From: Byssothecium circinans
Lineage: Eukaryota; Ascomycota; Dothideomycetes; Pleosporales; Massarinaceae
NCBI GenBank assembly: GCA_010015675.1
Contig: ML977037.1
Coordinates: forward strand, 100,032-143,014
Length of the DNA stretch: 42,983 nucleotides
Direction of reading: 5' to 3'
Under the pieces are notes generated by a model, which worked only from the letters and a program-made list of their open reading frames with translations, did not search any database and was not told the origin of the DNA. The translations under genes were made by a program, and so were the position numbers. Shown in pieces: positions 22,419 through 32,625 of the stretch (the first letter of the stretch is position 1; the number at the start of each line of letters is the position of its first letter).

Positions 22419-22944
22419 CAGTGCCTCTTTCCCACTTTCTATTTTCCTAAATGTACTTCTCTTGATTAACCGTCCCTCCAACGAAACCCATAGTTTTCCC
22501 AATCAGCGCCTCATTAAACATCAATCCACACCGCCTTCCTCGTCCCCACCTTCATCAACTCCACCTCACCATCCTGTTCCCTCTTAATAACCACCAAACT
22601 TACCACACAGTCATCCAGCCCTTGTCGCCCCCTGAAGATTCCTGGTGTATGTGACTGGCATTGCGATTACGTTTCGAACCCATCAAATTTAAATGCTGAA
22701 TCGGACATGGCGGTAGTCCGTAAACAATATCTTATTCTCGTTGGTGGCCCCTGCAGTGGAACCACAGTCGATCATGTCGAATCATGGTGCAAATGGGTAA
22801 GGGGTGGTCAACATATAGTGTCGTTGAGCGTTGGATGAGGTATGGATGCCTTCGCGGGGAATTATATCTGGCTAGCGTATAGGAATGGATTAAGTGAGAC
22901 CCAGAAATGTCATTAAACAATGCGTCGAGTTTTCCGACTTGCCT
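22419..22944. other. Interval between the minisatellite and the NAPE-PLD-like gene
   Basis: No gene is seen. The right end should contain the 3' untranslated region of the minus-strand NAPE-PLD-like gene. Confidence 0.45.
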
Positions 22945-24099
22945 TCAAACTACTATCGTCTCTCCAATATCGCACAATCCAATCTCTTCGCCCCACTGAA
23001 GCCCTTCAGCCTCTGCAGCTTTCTTGAAGCGAAGTGGAGGTTCGAGAACAGGCTCATAGTTGGCACTGAAACCGCCTCTGATAGTTCCGTAGTGCATACC
23101 AATGCTCTTTTTGCTCTTTACATCCTTGTGAATAGCCACCGAGTCGTCCGGCGAGGAGTGTTGTCCTGATAGGGCTGAGCGCGGTTGGTAGCACCCGATG
23201 GGCACCAGAGCGAGATCAAAAGGCCCATACAGATCTCCAATTTCGGCAAAGGCTGGACATGGCGGATGAGGTGCGTTGTGGTGGGATGGTTCGTCGTCCG
23301 AATTGACGCAGCAGTATCCGGTATCACCCGCGAAGATTAAGTTCTTCCCGCCTTCTGATGCCTCTTTCACGATCCAGCTGCACCAAAGCGTGCCATCGAA
23401 ACGCCATGGTGTTCTCCCGCTTCGATGCTGTGCAGGTGTGCAAACCAGATCTACACTTCCAACTCCCTTAGTCTCTAGTCGTATTGAATCCCACCAGTCC
23501 AGCTCAGTGACCTGCTCTGCCTTTATGCCCACACCCAAGCCCACCAGAACCTCTTTCACGCGCAATCCACAGAAGAACTTCAGGTTGCCATTCTGTTTCG
23601 CTAGCAGCCTTTTCAGGGTAGCTGAGTCGAGGTGGTCGTAATGATCGTGGCTGATGCATATAGCGTCGACTTCGGGCAGGTCTTCGACTGCACAAGGGGG
23701 AGGTGTAAATCGCGTTGGACCGACCATGCCATACGGACCCACGCGATCGCTGAACACAGGGTCTAGTAATATCCTCGTTCCCCTTCTCGTGCCCTCTCTT
23801 TTGGTCGTTTCGATGAGGAAGCTAGCATGCCCTATCCAAGTCGCCTTCAGACCATCCCTCCCACCACCAAAGTCTGGCTGGCGGATCTCAACCAGTCCAA
23901 CACGATCGCTCGGCACAGGTACAAAGTTCTTAGGAGTATTCCATCGCGTCTTCAACAAGCCAGTTACTCCAAGAAACTTATATGAGGGCCATGGGTTTCT
24001 GAACGAGGTCGGAGGGTTGCCGATGTGGTGAGAGGGAGGAGCAGTATATGATTCGGGGCGGCGTGGAGACAACGGTGTCACGGTGGTATTCGAAGACAT
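22945..24099 (-). CDS. NAPE-hydrolysing phospholipase D-like metallo-beta-lactamase-fold protein
   Basis: A single exon encodes 384 residues, close to the length of the animal enzyme (about 390). The zinc-binding motif SHDHYDHLD is at residues 150-158 (H151, H153, D155, H156). Upstream are NPWPS, WIGHASFLIE and ILLDPVFSDRVGPYG, and downstream TPAQHRSGRTPWR, IFAGDTGY, LALVPIGCYQPR and IGMHYGTI, all in the order expected for the NAPE-PLD branch of this fold. Known members hydrolyse N-acylphosphatidylethanolamines to N-acylethanolamines at membranes. Whether the fungal protein has the same substrate is not shown by sequence. No signal peptide or membrane helix is visible. It diverges from the E2 gene over 669 bp. 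Confidence 0.85.
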   Translation of the reverse strand: MSSNTTVTPLSPRRPESYTAPPSHHIGNPPTSFRNPWPSYKFLGVTGLLKTRWNTPKNFVPVPSDRVGLVEIRQPDFGGGRDGLKATWIGHASFLIETTKREGTRRGTRILLDPVFSDRVGPYGMVGPTRFTPPPCAVEDLPEVDAICISHDHYDHLDSATLKRLLAKQNGNLKFFCGLRVKEVLVGLGVGIKAEQVTELDWWDSIRLETKGVGSVDLVCTPAQHRSGRTPWRFDGTLWCSWIVKEASEGGKNLIFAGDTGYCCVNSDDEPSHHNAPHPPCPAFAEIGDLYGPFDLALVPIGCYQPRSALSGQHSSPDDSVAIHKDVKSKKSIGMHYGTIRGGFSANYEPVLEPPLRFKKAAEAEGLQWGEEIGLCDIGETIVV

Positions 24100-24768
24100 G
24101 ATGCTCGTATAGTTACGTGGTCTAAGGAACCTGCTCGTAGCGCGGAGGGCGACATTTTGTGAGGGAGGAATGGTGATGATGTAGAGGACGGAGTTTGGCG
24201 GGGATGGCTTTCAAGGTGGCGGGTCGGTGAAATTGTTCGTCCGATCTAGTACCGACTGTGATCTGCAATCTGCGATAACTCGTAATCCAGTTGTGAAGAT
24301 CTGTAGACGTTGGTCTGCAGCGTGGGAGCGACTTCTTTCTGCGTTGGGAGATTTGTGTTTGTGTAAGAAAGCGACATGTCCAACATTTGAAGCACTTGAG
24401 TGGTCCAGCAAGCTATCACGTGCCGATGTGAAGCTCCCACCTGCCAGCTAGCTGGAGTCGGTTGCTACACATGCAGAGCTCAAGCAAGGACATCTCGGCA
24501 TCAATCGAGCTACCAGCGCAAACTGAAACGCTCACAAACGGTCGGTGTTTTCCAGGCGTCCCCTGTCCACCACGTCTTCGGCACCGTTTACTTGAGGCAT
24601 TTCGAGCAATCCCTTTGCGACTACCCTCTGCATTCCTCCTGCGCCCCACTACTCGTTGAACCTCGCCGACCGCAACGGCTACAGTACGCATTGAAGTACC
24701 TCGTTATACTTTGCACACTCAAGACCACTCTACGCACGAAGTACAAGGATTAGAGAGTGCCGTTCGAC
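24100..24768. promoter_or_regulatory. Divergent upstream region of the NAPE-PLD-like and UBC16 genes
   Basis: The 669 bp between the two start codons contain no supportable coding region. Open frames here (up to 117 codons) overlap on both strands and have no domain. I see no clear TATA box on either side. Confidence 0.45.
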
Positions 24769-25391
24769 ATGTTTGCTTCGAGGCGGCTAGGGAAGGTAAA
24801 CTCCATGAACCCCTCTCTCTAGGGATGCACGTAAGCTAATGCGCGCATGTAGGAGTTGACGAAGGTACGCGTGAAGCCCTATCAGTCTCCAAAAAGGCGA
24901 CCGACTAATGTAACGCAGCTACAAGACAAGCTCCCCCCAGGCATTGCGCTCGTCAAGGCCGATGACTTGCAGGAGTGGTTGCTCGATATCCAAGTCATGG
25001 ACGGAAACCCGATATACGCGGGCGAGACATACAGGCTGAAGTTCATGTTCAGCCAAAGCTACCCGATAGAAGTACGACAGGCGCATCCTTTTGACATATG
25101 CTATGCTGACTCCTCCAGGCACCTGAAGTCGTCTTCGTGCATTCTACCGATCCTCCACGTCCTATACCGTTCCACCCGCACGTTTACTCCAATGGCATCA
25201 TCTGTCTCGACCTCCTTGACCGACAGGGCTGGTCGCCCGTACACAACGTAGAAAGCGTGTGTGTCAGCCTGCAGAGCATGCTTACGAGCAACACGAAGAA
25301 GGAGCGGCCGCCTGGGGACGAGAACTTTGTGAGGTACAACACACAGCGGCCGAGAGACATCAACTTTGTGTTCCACGACGAGAGGGTGTAG
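24769..25391 (+). CDS. UBC16: Ubiquitin-conjugating enzyme E2, UBE2W/Ubc16 type
   Basis: Four exons (24769-24795, 24853-24864, 24919-25071, 25119-25391) give 154 residues; human UBE2W has 151. Exon 2 is only 12 nt (GAG TTG ACG AAG) between introns of 57 and 54 bp, each with a CTAAT branch point. The UBC fold is complete: KELTKLQDKLPPGI, then GETYRLKFMFSQSYPIEAPEV, then FHPHVYSNGIICLDLL with active-site C93, and SPVHNVESVCVSLQSMLTS. The HPH in place of the common HPN upstream of the catalytic Cys is a signature of the UBE2W branch, which modifies protein N-termini rather than lysines. The C-terminus NFVRYNTQRPRDINFVFHDERV also fits that branch. It precedes SSB1 in the same direction by 571 bp. 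Confidence 0.88.
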
Positions 25392-25962
25392 ATACATATC
25401 GAGCACGGGCGGGGTATTATGATCTTACGGCAAATGGCTGGCATAAGGCGTTGGACAATACAGCATTGACATTTGGCAGCATGGGGCAACGGTTGGACTG
25501 GTCAAACGGCGTTGTCTGTTCTTTCAGTACAGAGCTGTTCGTCCTCAGGAATAGTCTTTGAGACCTGTGCATTAGACCACGCGTGAATATATTTCCATCT
25601 TTAACGTGAAATATCACAGCCCCAAACGTTGGAAGTGTAGCCAAGGTATTGACACTTGCTGCGCTGCCGTGGATCTCCTACCCTGGACGAGTAGAGCAGG
25701 TGTTGTATTGCCCTCTTCTCCCAGAATAGATATACAGCAGGCGAACCTATACCGAGAGGAGGAAATGCCAAAGGCGAAGTGTGCATGTTGGTCTGTTCTA
25801 TTCTATTTAAGAGGACACTCGCCTCGGTATCGATAAGCGGGCGCCAAGGCCTACAATTTCTTTAGCCTCTCAAAAAGCCTAGAAAAAGTTCGACCTCCAC
25901 CGCCTTCGCACCACATCCTCTCCACCCCACTCCCCCCAATACAACACCACAAAATCTACAGA
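25392..25962. promoter_or_regulatory. Upstream region of SSB1
   Basis: This is 571 bp between the E2 stop and the SSB1 start. It ends in a pyrimidine- and A-rich leader (CCACCCCACTCCCCCCAATA) typical of highly expressed fungal genes. I looked for heat-shock elements and found no convincing alternating nGAAn array, which fits a ribosome-linked rather than heat-induced Hsp70. Confidence 0.45.
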
Positions 25963-28720
25963 ATGGCTGATGAAGTCTACGAGGGTGCCATTGGCATCGA
26001 TCTTGGTAGGCTCCCCGCCCTCGCGCGCCCACAAATCGGGTTTTGCGATTTTACAGCCACACAGACGTGCTAACCCACCGCCAGGCACGACCTACTCTTG
26101 TGTCGCCAACTATGAGGGCACCAACGTCGAGATCAGTATGTACCGCGCTCCCGCGCTGCCGATGCCGATACCACGGCTTTCTAACCACTGCGCGCAGTTG
26201 CCAACGAGCAGGGTAGCTTCACGACCCCGTCTTTCGTTTCCTTCACCAGCGAGGAGCGTCTGATCGGTGAGGCGGCGAAGAACCAGGCTGCTATGAACCC
26301 TGCCAACACTGTCTTCGATGTCAAGTAAGCCTCCCGCATCTGTCGCAGCATCGCAGGGCTGACAATTCCAGGCGTTTGATTGGTCGCCGATATGAGGATG
26401 AGACCGTCCAGAAGGACATCAAGTCGTGGCCGTTCAAGGTCCTCGATCAGGGCGGCAGCCCGATGGTTCAGGTTGAGTACCTGAACGAGGACAAGGTCTT
26501 CTCCCCTCAGGAAATCTCTGCCATGGTCCTCGGCAAGGTACGATGCGCCCGGAACCTATACAAAGATCCCTCTAATAGCAGTGCAGATGAAGGAAGTCGC
26601 TGAGACCAAGCTCGGCAAGAAGGTCGAGAAGGCCGTCATCACCGTTCCCGCCTACTTCAACGACAACCAGCGTCAAGCCACCAAGGACGCCGGTGCCATT
26701 GCTGGCTTGAACGTCCTCCGTATCATCAACGAACCTACGGCTGCCGCCATCGCCTACGGTCTTGGGTCAGGTCGCTCCGAGAAGGAGAGGAACGTCCTCA
26801 TCTACGACTTGGGTGGTGGTACCTTTGATGTATCTCTTCTGCACATCCAGGGTGGTGTCTTCACCGTTAAAGCCACGGCTGGTGACACTCACTTGGGTGG
26901 ACAGGACTTCGACACCAACCTGCTTGACCACTTCAAGAAAGAGTTCCAGAAGAAGACCAAGAAGGACCTTTCTGGAGATGCTCGTGCCCTCCGTCGTCTC
27001 CGAACCGCCTGCGAACGTGCCAAGCGAACACTTTCCAACGCTACCCAGACGACTGTCGAAATCGACTCGCTCTTTGACGGCGAGGATTTCAACTCCAACA
27101 TCACCCGTGCTCGTTTTGAGGACTTGAACGCCAAGGCCTTCAACGGCACCCTCCAGCCCGTTGAGCAGGTGCTCAAGGACGCCAACATCAACAAGGACAA
27201 GGTGGACGAGATTGTGCTCGTTGGTGGCTCTACCCGTATCCCTAGGATACAGAAGCTCCTTACCGACTTCTTTAACGGCAAGAAGCTCGAGAAGAGCATC
27301 AACCCCGATGAGGCTGTAGCGTACGGTGCTGCTGTTCAGGCCGGTATTCTCTCCGGAAAGGCCACCTCCGCCGACACCGCCGACCTTCTCCTCCTCGACG
27401 TCGTTCCCCTCTCCCTCGGAGTTGCGATGGAAGGTATGTAACTCCAGTGTCCACAAAGCATGTGCGACGTACTGACTTTGCATCAAGGAAATATCTTCGC
27501 TCCAGTCGTTCCTCGAGGTATGTTGAACCATCGCAAAATGCATATGGGACTTACACTGACTTTGTTTAGGACAAACTGTGCCTACTATTAAGAAGGTAAT
27601 TATGATCCCCTCTTTTCCTTTTACCCTCGCTGCTCTTTTCATGTTTGCTGTTTTTTCTTTCCTTCTTATGTTGGTTTTGTGTATTGAGATCGCCTCACCC
27701 TTCCGATGCTGGAACACGCGCCCACTTGGACCCGATCTGGACTCCACACACCACGACATCGCCCTGGATACTATTCTCTTGTCGCAGTGTGTGTATCAAG
27801 AGTCTCGCCTCCCATCATGTCAACTCACTGGCACTGCCTATCTCTTCACCCACATCTTATCGTCAGCCACGTGTCAAAAGTTGGGCAGAGCTTTCCACAG
27901 TTCACATTGGATACTTCCACGGGTTCAACCAATGTCCTGGAACATATTGACTATCAGGAAACTCGATTTCCGGCATCTCCCCGTCCTCACCTCATGTCTT
28001 TGTTGTCTTCATCCGTTTCATTCATCGACATCTCTGAGCTTTACTAATATGGCATCTACAACAGCGTACCTTCACCACAGTCGCAGACAAGTTAGTCGTC
28101 CAACCCCCTCTCTTATTGCGCGTTTGCTGACCTTCATTCCAGCCAGCAGACTGTTCAATTCCCGGTTTTCCAGGGTGAGCGTGCCAACTGCGAGGACAAC
28201 ACCTCGCTCGGCGAGTTCACTTTAGCGCCTATTCCTCCCAGTTTGTCTCCCCATTTCCAAACACTCTGGACATTTCCTGACATTTCTAGTGCGTGCCGGT
28301 GATGCTGTTCTCGAGGTCGTCTTTGAGGTCGATGTCAACGGCATTCTCAAGGTCACCGCCACCGAGAAGACCTCTGGTCGCAGCGCCAACATCACCATTT
28401 CCAACGCTGTCGGCAAGCTCTCATCCACCGAGATTGAGAACATGATCAGCGATGCCGCCAAGTTCAAGACTAGCGACGAGGCTTTCAGCAAGAAGTTCGA
28501 GTCTAGGCAACAGCTCGAGTCGTACATCTCCCGTGTCGAGGAGATGGTCTCCGACCCGTCAAGCTCTCTCCGCCTCAAGCGTGGCCAGAAGGAGAAGATT
28601 GAGTCTGCCCTCAGCGACGCCATGGCCCAGCTCGAGATTGAGGACGCTAGTGGCGATGACCTCAAGAAGAAGGAGCTCGCTCTGAAGCGCGTCGTGACCA
28701 AGGCTTTCTCTACCCGCTAG
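25963..28720 (+). CDS. SSB1: Ribosome-associated Hsp70 chaperone Ssb
   Basis: Ten exons give 614 residues (yeast Ssb1 has 613): 25963-26005, 26085-26135, 26198-26324, 26372-26537, 26587-27433, 27488-27517, 27570-27595, 28065-28090, 28143-28240 and 28290-28720. The ATPase domain starts [17 protein letters not shown] and includes [27 protein letters not shown] and [13 protein letters not shown]. The linker and substrate-binding domain follow ([49 protein letters not shown]). The short lid ends in [11 protein letters not shown] without the EEVD of cytosolic Ssa or an ER retention signal, as expected for Ssb. Ssb binds nascent chains at the ribosome exit with the RAC complex. Exons 6-8 are 30, 26 and 26 nt, and intron 7 is 469 bp while the other eight are about 47-80 bp. 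A long antisense open frame (26767-27759) is a shadow. Confidence 0.93.
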
Positions 28721-29702
28721 ACGAATGCCAAACGATGTGCGAGTGGAGGAGACGAGGACCGCAGGTGCAGCGTACCGATGCTGCGACATGCGGATTGAGC
28801 TGCGGAAATATCCCCCTTTGCGGCTTTGTGGCATCTTGATAGACTGGTGTTCGTCTCTTTCTTCCTTCCTGGCGCTTCCTCCTTTTTCCTACGGTTCTCT
28901 ACTTCGGCATCTGACGGGGATGGAAAAGTAACTGTGTGTATTCGGTACTTTATGCTGCCTCTGAGTTTGACGAAATGCAACTAATGTGCACGGCCGAAGC
29001 GATGGTCCTCTATCTGATGAATGTCTTGTATGCGATATGTGGAGCTCTCCTTGTATTGCGGGCTGATCTGAGCCAGTGAGGTAGATGGAGGACGTAGCTG
29101 GATGGGAAATTGAAAATCCATGAGTTCTTCATAGTGTTGCCGAAAATGTGACTGTGTGATGAGTTATGCTACAAGTTCAACAGAACTGATGTATGAGGAT
29201 GATCCTGAGACGATATGCCAGGGACAGGATTGGTCTCCCGAGCAGAGAAGCACTCAATGTTACAATACTAGTGCAGAAATCTTAGCGTTGCGACGCTTTG
29301 CCTGTCCCAAACTATGGATAGCGTTGCCAGACTTTTGACACACGACTGTACTTGCAAGCACTACTATCGCAAAGTTGACTCCTAAAATGTTTCGGTCTGG
29401 CAGGCATGCCTATTGAAAAGCGACAATAACTGGCGCTTCTCCCGGCAGTGAAGCCTGTCGCTTCAGCACGAACTCCGCCCAGGATCCTGTCATGCTCCGG
29501 TGTTTTCGTCACTGGTCTACTTTGCCTTGCTAAGATGGGAAGTAAGGTGTTGCGGATTGTGCGTGGAATGGCGTGCCAAATACACGATTGACGCGGGAGG
29601 ATCAGTGGAAGTGGAAAAGAATATGGGAATATGATATGCTTTGTTTGGATTCGGATTGTATCTTTACTATTGTTCTGCTTATCAAACTTTGACATCAACT
29701 CA
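28721..29702. other. Intergenic region between convergent SSB1 and GH31 genes
   Basis: About 980 bp between two stop codons, so it should hold both 3' untranslated regions. Small open frames overlap in several frames without a domain. I see no RNA gene. Confidence 0.5.
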
Positions 29703-32145
29703 TCATCTCCCAGCCCTCAGACAGACTTCCAAAACCCGTCCCTCTCTCGTCTCCGCCCCGCTAAATCTCAACACGCTTTCTTCTCTCTTCGTTCCACTCT
29801 CTTGGTCCTCAAGGAACTGCAAATAAACTTCCACAACACTCACCTCCACCCCCTTCAAATCCACGGTAATCTTCCCACTCTCCCTATCCGTCCTCACTAC
29901 GAATTCAACCACTCTGCCCTCCTGCCCCTCGCCATCGAAGTAGGTAAACTGACTCTGTTCGACCTCCCAACTCGGAAAGATTTCCAACCGAAGCTCAGGC
30001 TTCCAGTCCTTAATCCATTTCGCATTCCCCTGGAACACGTCGCCGCGCGGGATGATAGCGCCTTCCTTGACAAATACGGGGATACTGAACAAATCTGCTG
30101 TTACTTCTGCCGTACTCCCCGCTTCGTAGATATCTGATTTATTCAGATATTCAAGATATCTAGATGACGGGCCTTTCGGAAAGTAGACTGAGCGGGTCGA
30201 CCTATTTGAAACGATAGGAACAACGAGAAGTTCGGAGCCGAAGAAATAGCTGTCCGCCGTACGCGTATCCCATACATTTTGATCCTCATCCCCTTCCGCT
30301 TCGAGGAAGAGCGCGCGGATAATAGGCAAGCCCGTTTGCGTCGCCAGGTACGCGTAGGATTTGATATAAGGCGTGAGGTCCGCGTGTAAATTCGCAGTTT
30401 GTTTCATGATTTCCGTTGTCGAAGTATTGGCGTACGGCGGATACCATGGCGTATGATTCGTTCCTACGGATTCGGTAAGTACGACATCAGTCCCCTATCT
30501 CCCACAAACGCACAGGAGTGAGCAGGTCGGTATACATACCAAGCATCAACTCATACACCGGTGAAAAGGCCGAAAACCACATCCACCGCGCCCACACCTC
30601 CGGCGTTGGCGACAACGTCCCCAACGCACCCTCCCTCGAATAACCCCCCGTATCACTCCCCCAAAACCCAAAACTAATAACCCCAGACCGTATCCCCGAC
30701 GCAACCGAATACTTCAACCCCTCGAAATCCGCATGCGCGTCCCCGTTCCACACATGCGTCTTCGCGCGGCTCCGGTCCACCGCACTCCGCGCAAAAGTAA
30801 AGAACCCGCTCTTCCCAAATTGGGTCACCATGGTATCGTACGCAATGTCGATGAAGAGCGCCATTTGCTCGTTTTGGACATAGTCGGGCATCTCGCCCTC
30901 CTCGCCGCGGTCGATTTTGTACCCGCGGACCCCCGTGCGCGGGAAGTAGGTTAGTTGCTGGGTGAAGTATTGGGCGGCTTCTGGGATGGAAAGGTTGAGG
31001 GCTTCACCTAGCGAGCCTTGGGGATGGTTGTCGGGGAAAAGCCAGTTATTCGCACTACTGGTGTTGAAGAGCTTCGTACCCCTTTGCGCGCGGTTCGCGA
31101 TCCAGACTTGGAAATCGAAACCGTATGCCGTTAGGTTCTTGATGAAACCTTCGGGATCGGGGTATTGGACGGGGTCGAAGTCGAAGTTCCCCCAGGATCG
31201 GTTTCCGGTGCCGTAGGGTCGGTCGGCGAAGGTGGAGGTTGCGCGGATGCGGTGGTGGTAGAGGTGGTTGACTACGTCTTGGATGTTTTCTTGCGCGTTG
31301 GTGACACTGTTGTGGAAGTCTTGGGTGAAGTCATCGGACCAGAAGGTTGGGCCGAGGCCGCTTGTGGGAAGCATTTCGCTGCGTGCACTTAGGGATGTGT
31401 ACTGCTCAATTATACTTTTGAGACTTGAGGACGGGGTCGTGGCGGTGGAGTTGGAAGGGGCGAGGCCGGGGAGGATGATATAATACCTGGACGTTTAAGA
31501 TTCAAGATCAGCGAAGCTCTTCCAGAGAGTCGTTAAAGTGTAGCGTAACGTTTGAGTACGTATACTGTTTATGAACCGACCAGATACTCGTCATACTATC
31601 CATTCTAGGTTCACTTACACGAGACTGCTGCTGTTGAACACAAACCGCACCTCCCCCTCCTCCCGAAAATCATAACTCCCCATCTTCAACGTATCAGCAT
31701 ACACACCGTACCCCTCGGAGCTCAGGAAGAACGGTGCACGAGCATTACTCCAATTGATACCCACTTCGTTCCCTACGCCCTTGAGATCAAACGACACATT
31801 CTTGTTATCAATTTTGCCGTTGAATGGATACTCCCAAACGCCGAAGAATCGCGCAGATGAAGACGCAGAGGTGAAGTGTGCGCCGTGGAAGGCATTGGAT
31901 GTGTTTAGCATGATTCTTGCGACGCTGGGTGTGATGAAGGTGTAGCTGAGGCCGGTAGCATTGGATTTGAGGGGTGTGACGGTGGTGTTTTGGGGACCGG
32001 CAAGGAGGGCGGAATTGTCTACTAGGGTGTTGTTCTTGTCGTCGGTTATGAGGAGGGTGTTAGAAGGCGTGAGCGTGATCTGGTAGGCTTCGGTAATTGA
32101 GGAGAGAAGAGCTATCAAGCCGAGGAAAGGGCGTAGTCGCACCAT
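29703..32145 (-). CDS. Secreted glycoside hydrolase family 31 (alpha-glucosidase/alpha-xylosidase type)
   Basis: Three exons (32145-31619, 31486-30540, 30463-29703) give 744 residues. I start at the ATG at 32145, MVRLRPFLGLIALLSSITEA, a signal peptide of about 20 residues before YQIT. The frame is also open two codons upstream, but from a TTG. The catalytic barrel holds GVRGYKIDRGEEGEMP, with D368 the likely nucleophile, and HVWNGDAHADFEGLKY, with D425 the likely acid/base. GFWGSDTGGYSREG and WARWMWFSAFSPVYELMLG are also typical of GH31. The C-terminal part has LLVVPIV and VFVKEGAIIPRG. Many N-x-S/T sites suggest glycosylation. GH31 enzymes release alpha-linked glucose or xylose; the exact substrate is not readable by eye, although the motif around the nucleophile differs from classical maltases. 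The intron donors are GTAAGT and GTATGT. Confidence 0.87.
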
Positions 32146-32625
32146 TTTCAATGAGGAGAGATGGAAGAAATCAGACGTTGAATTGGAGATTAAAAACGCG
32201 GTTCAAGGATCTAACAACTCATATAGAAAGCGTTTCTGATCACCGCAAACGCAGCGCATTTAGGCATACCTCTTTCTGCGGGTTCTCAATACACCGATAC
32301 TACGCTATGTCGATGCTATGAGCAACATTTCTGGGCTTTGGGAGGGTATATTCTGCCGTAGCGTGAAGCCGGTATCTGCGGCATCACTTTTGGCTTTCGA
32401 AAGCGTTGGAGTAAAGCGACGTACCCCGCATCAATTGTTGCGCGGAGAGACTGCTCGGTGACGTTATCGTTGAGCGGCCGGGAACAGGCTAAATGCAAGT
32501 TCAGTGGAAGCTCGGCTGATCTTGACCGCGGAAGCGAAAGTAATTGTTCAAGAAGTGTGGGAAGTAGAAACACTCCGATGTTTGTAGAGGTACAATACAG
32601 TAACGCAGTAGGACTGTAGTCATAT
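32146..32625. promoter_or_regulatory. Upstream region of the GH31 gene
   Basis: 480 bp between the VPS33 stop and the GH31 start, both on the minus strand. It should hold the VPS33 3' untranslated region and the GH31 promoter. No gene and no clear core element are seen. Confidence 0.45.

Noticed and set aside
22660..22700. tRNA-like T-loop (GTTTCGAACC)
   Set aside because: No acceptor stem, D-arm or anticodon arm can be drawn around it on either strand.
26767..27759. 330-codon open frame antisense to SSB1
   Set aside because: Long antisense frames opposite Hsp70 genes are a well-known by-product of their codon use. It spans SSB1 exons and introns and shows no domain.
27596..28064. Intronic snoRNA in SSB1
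   Set aside because: I looked for RUGAUGA and CUGA boxes with suitable spacing and found no convincing pair.
27578..28225. 215-codon open frame on + in the large SSB1 intron
   Set aside because: It starts inside SSB1 exon 7, runs through the 469-bp intron, and overlaps exons 8 and 9 in the wrong frame. The conserved Hsp70 sequence requires splicing here.
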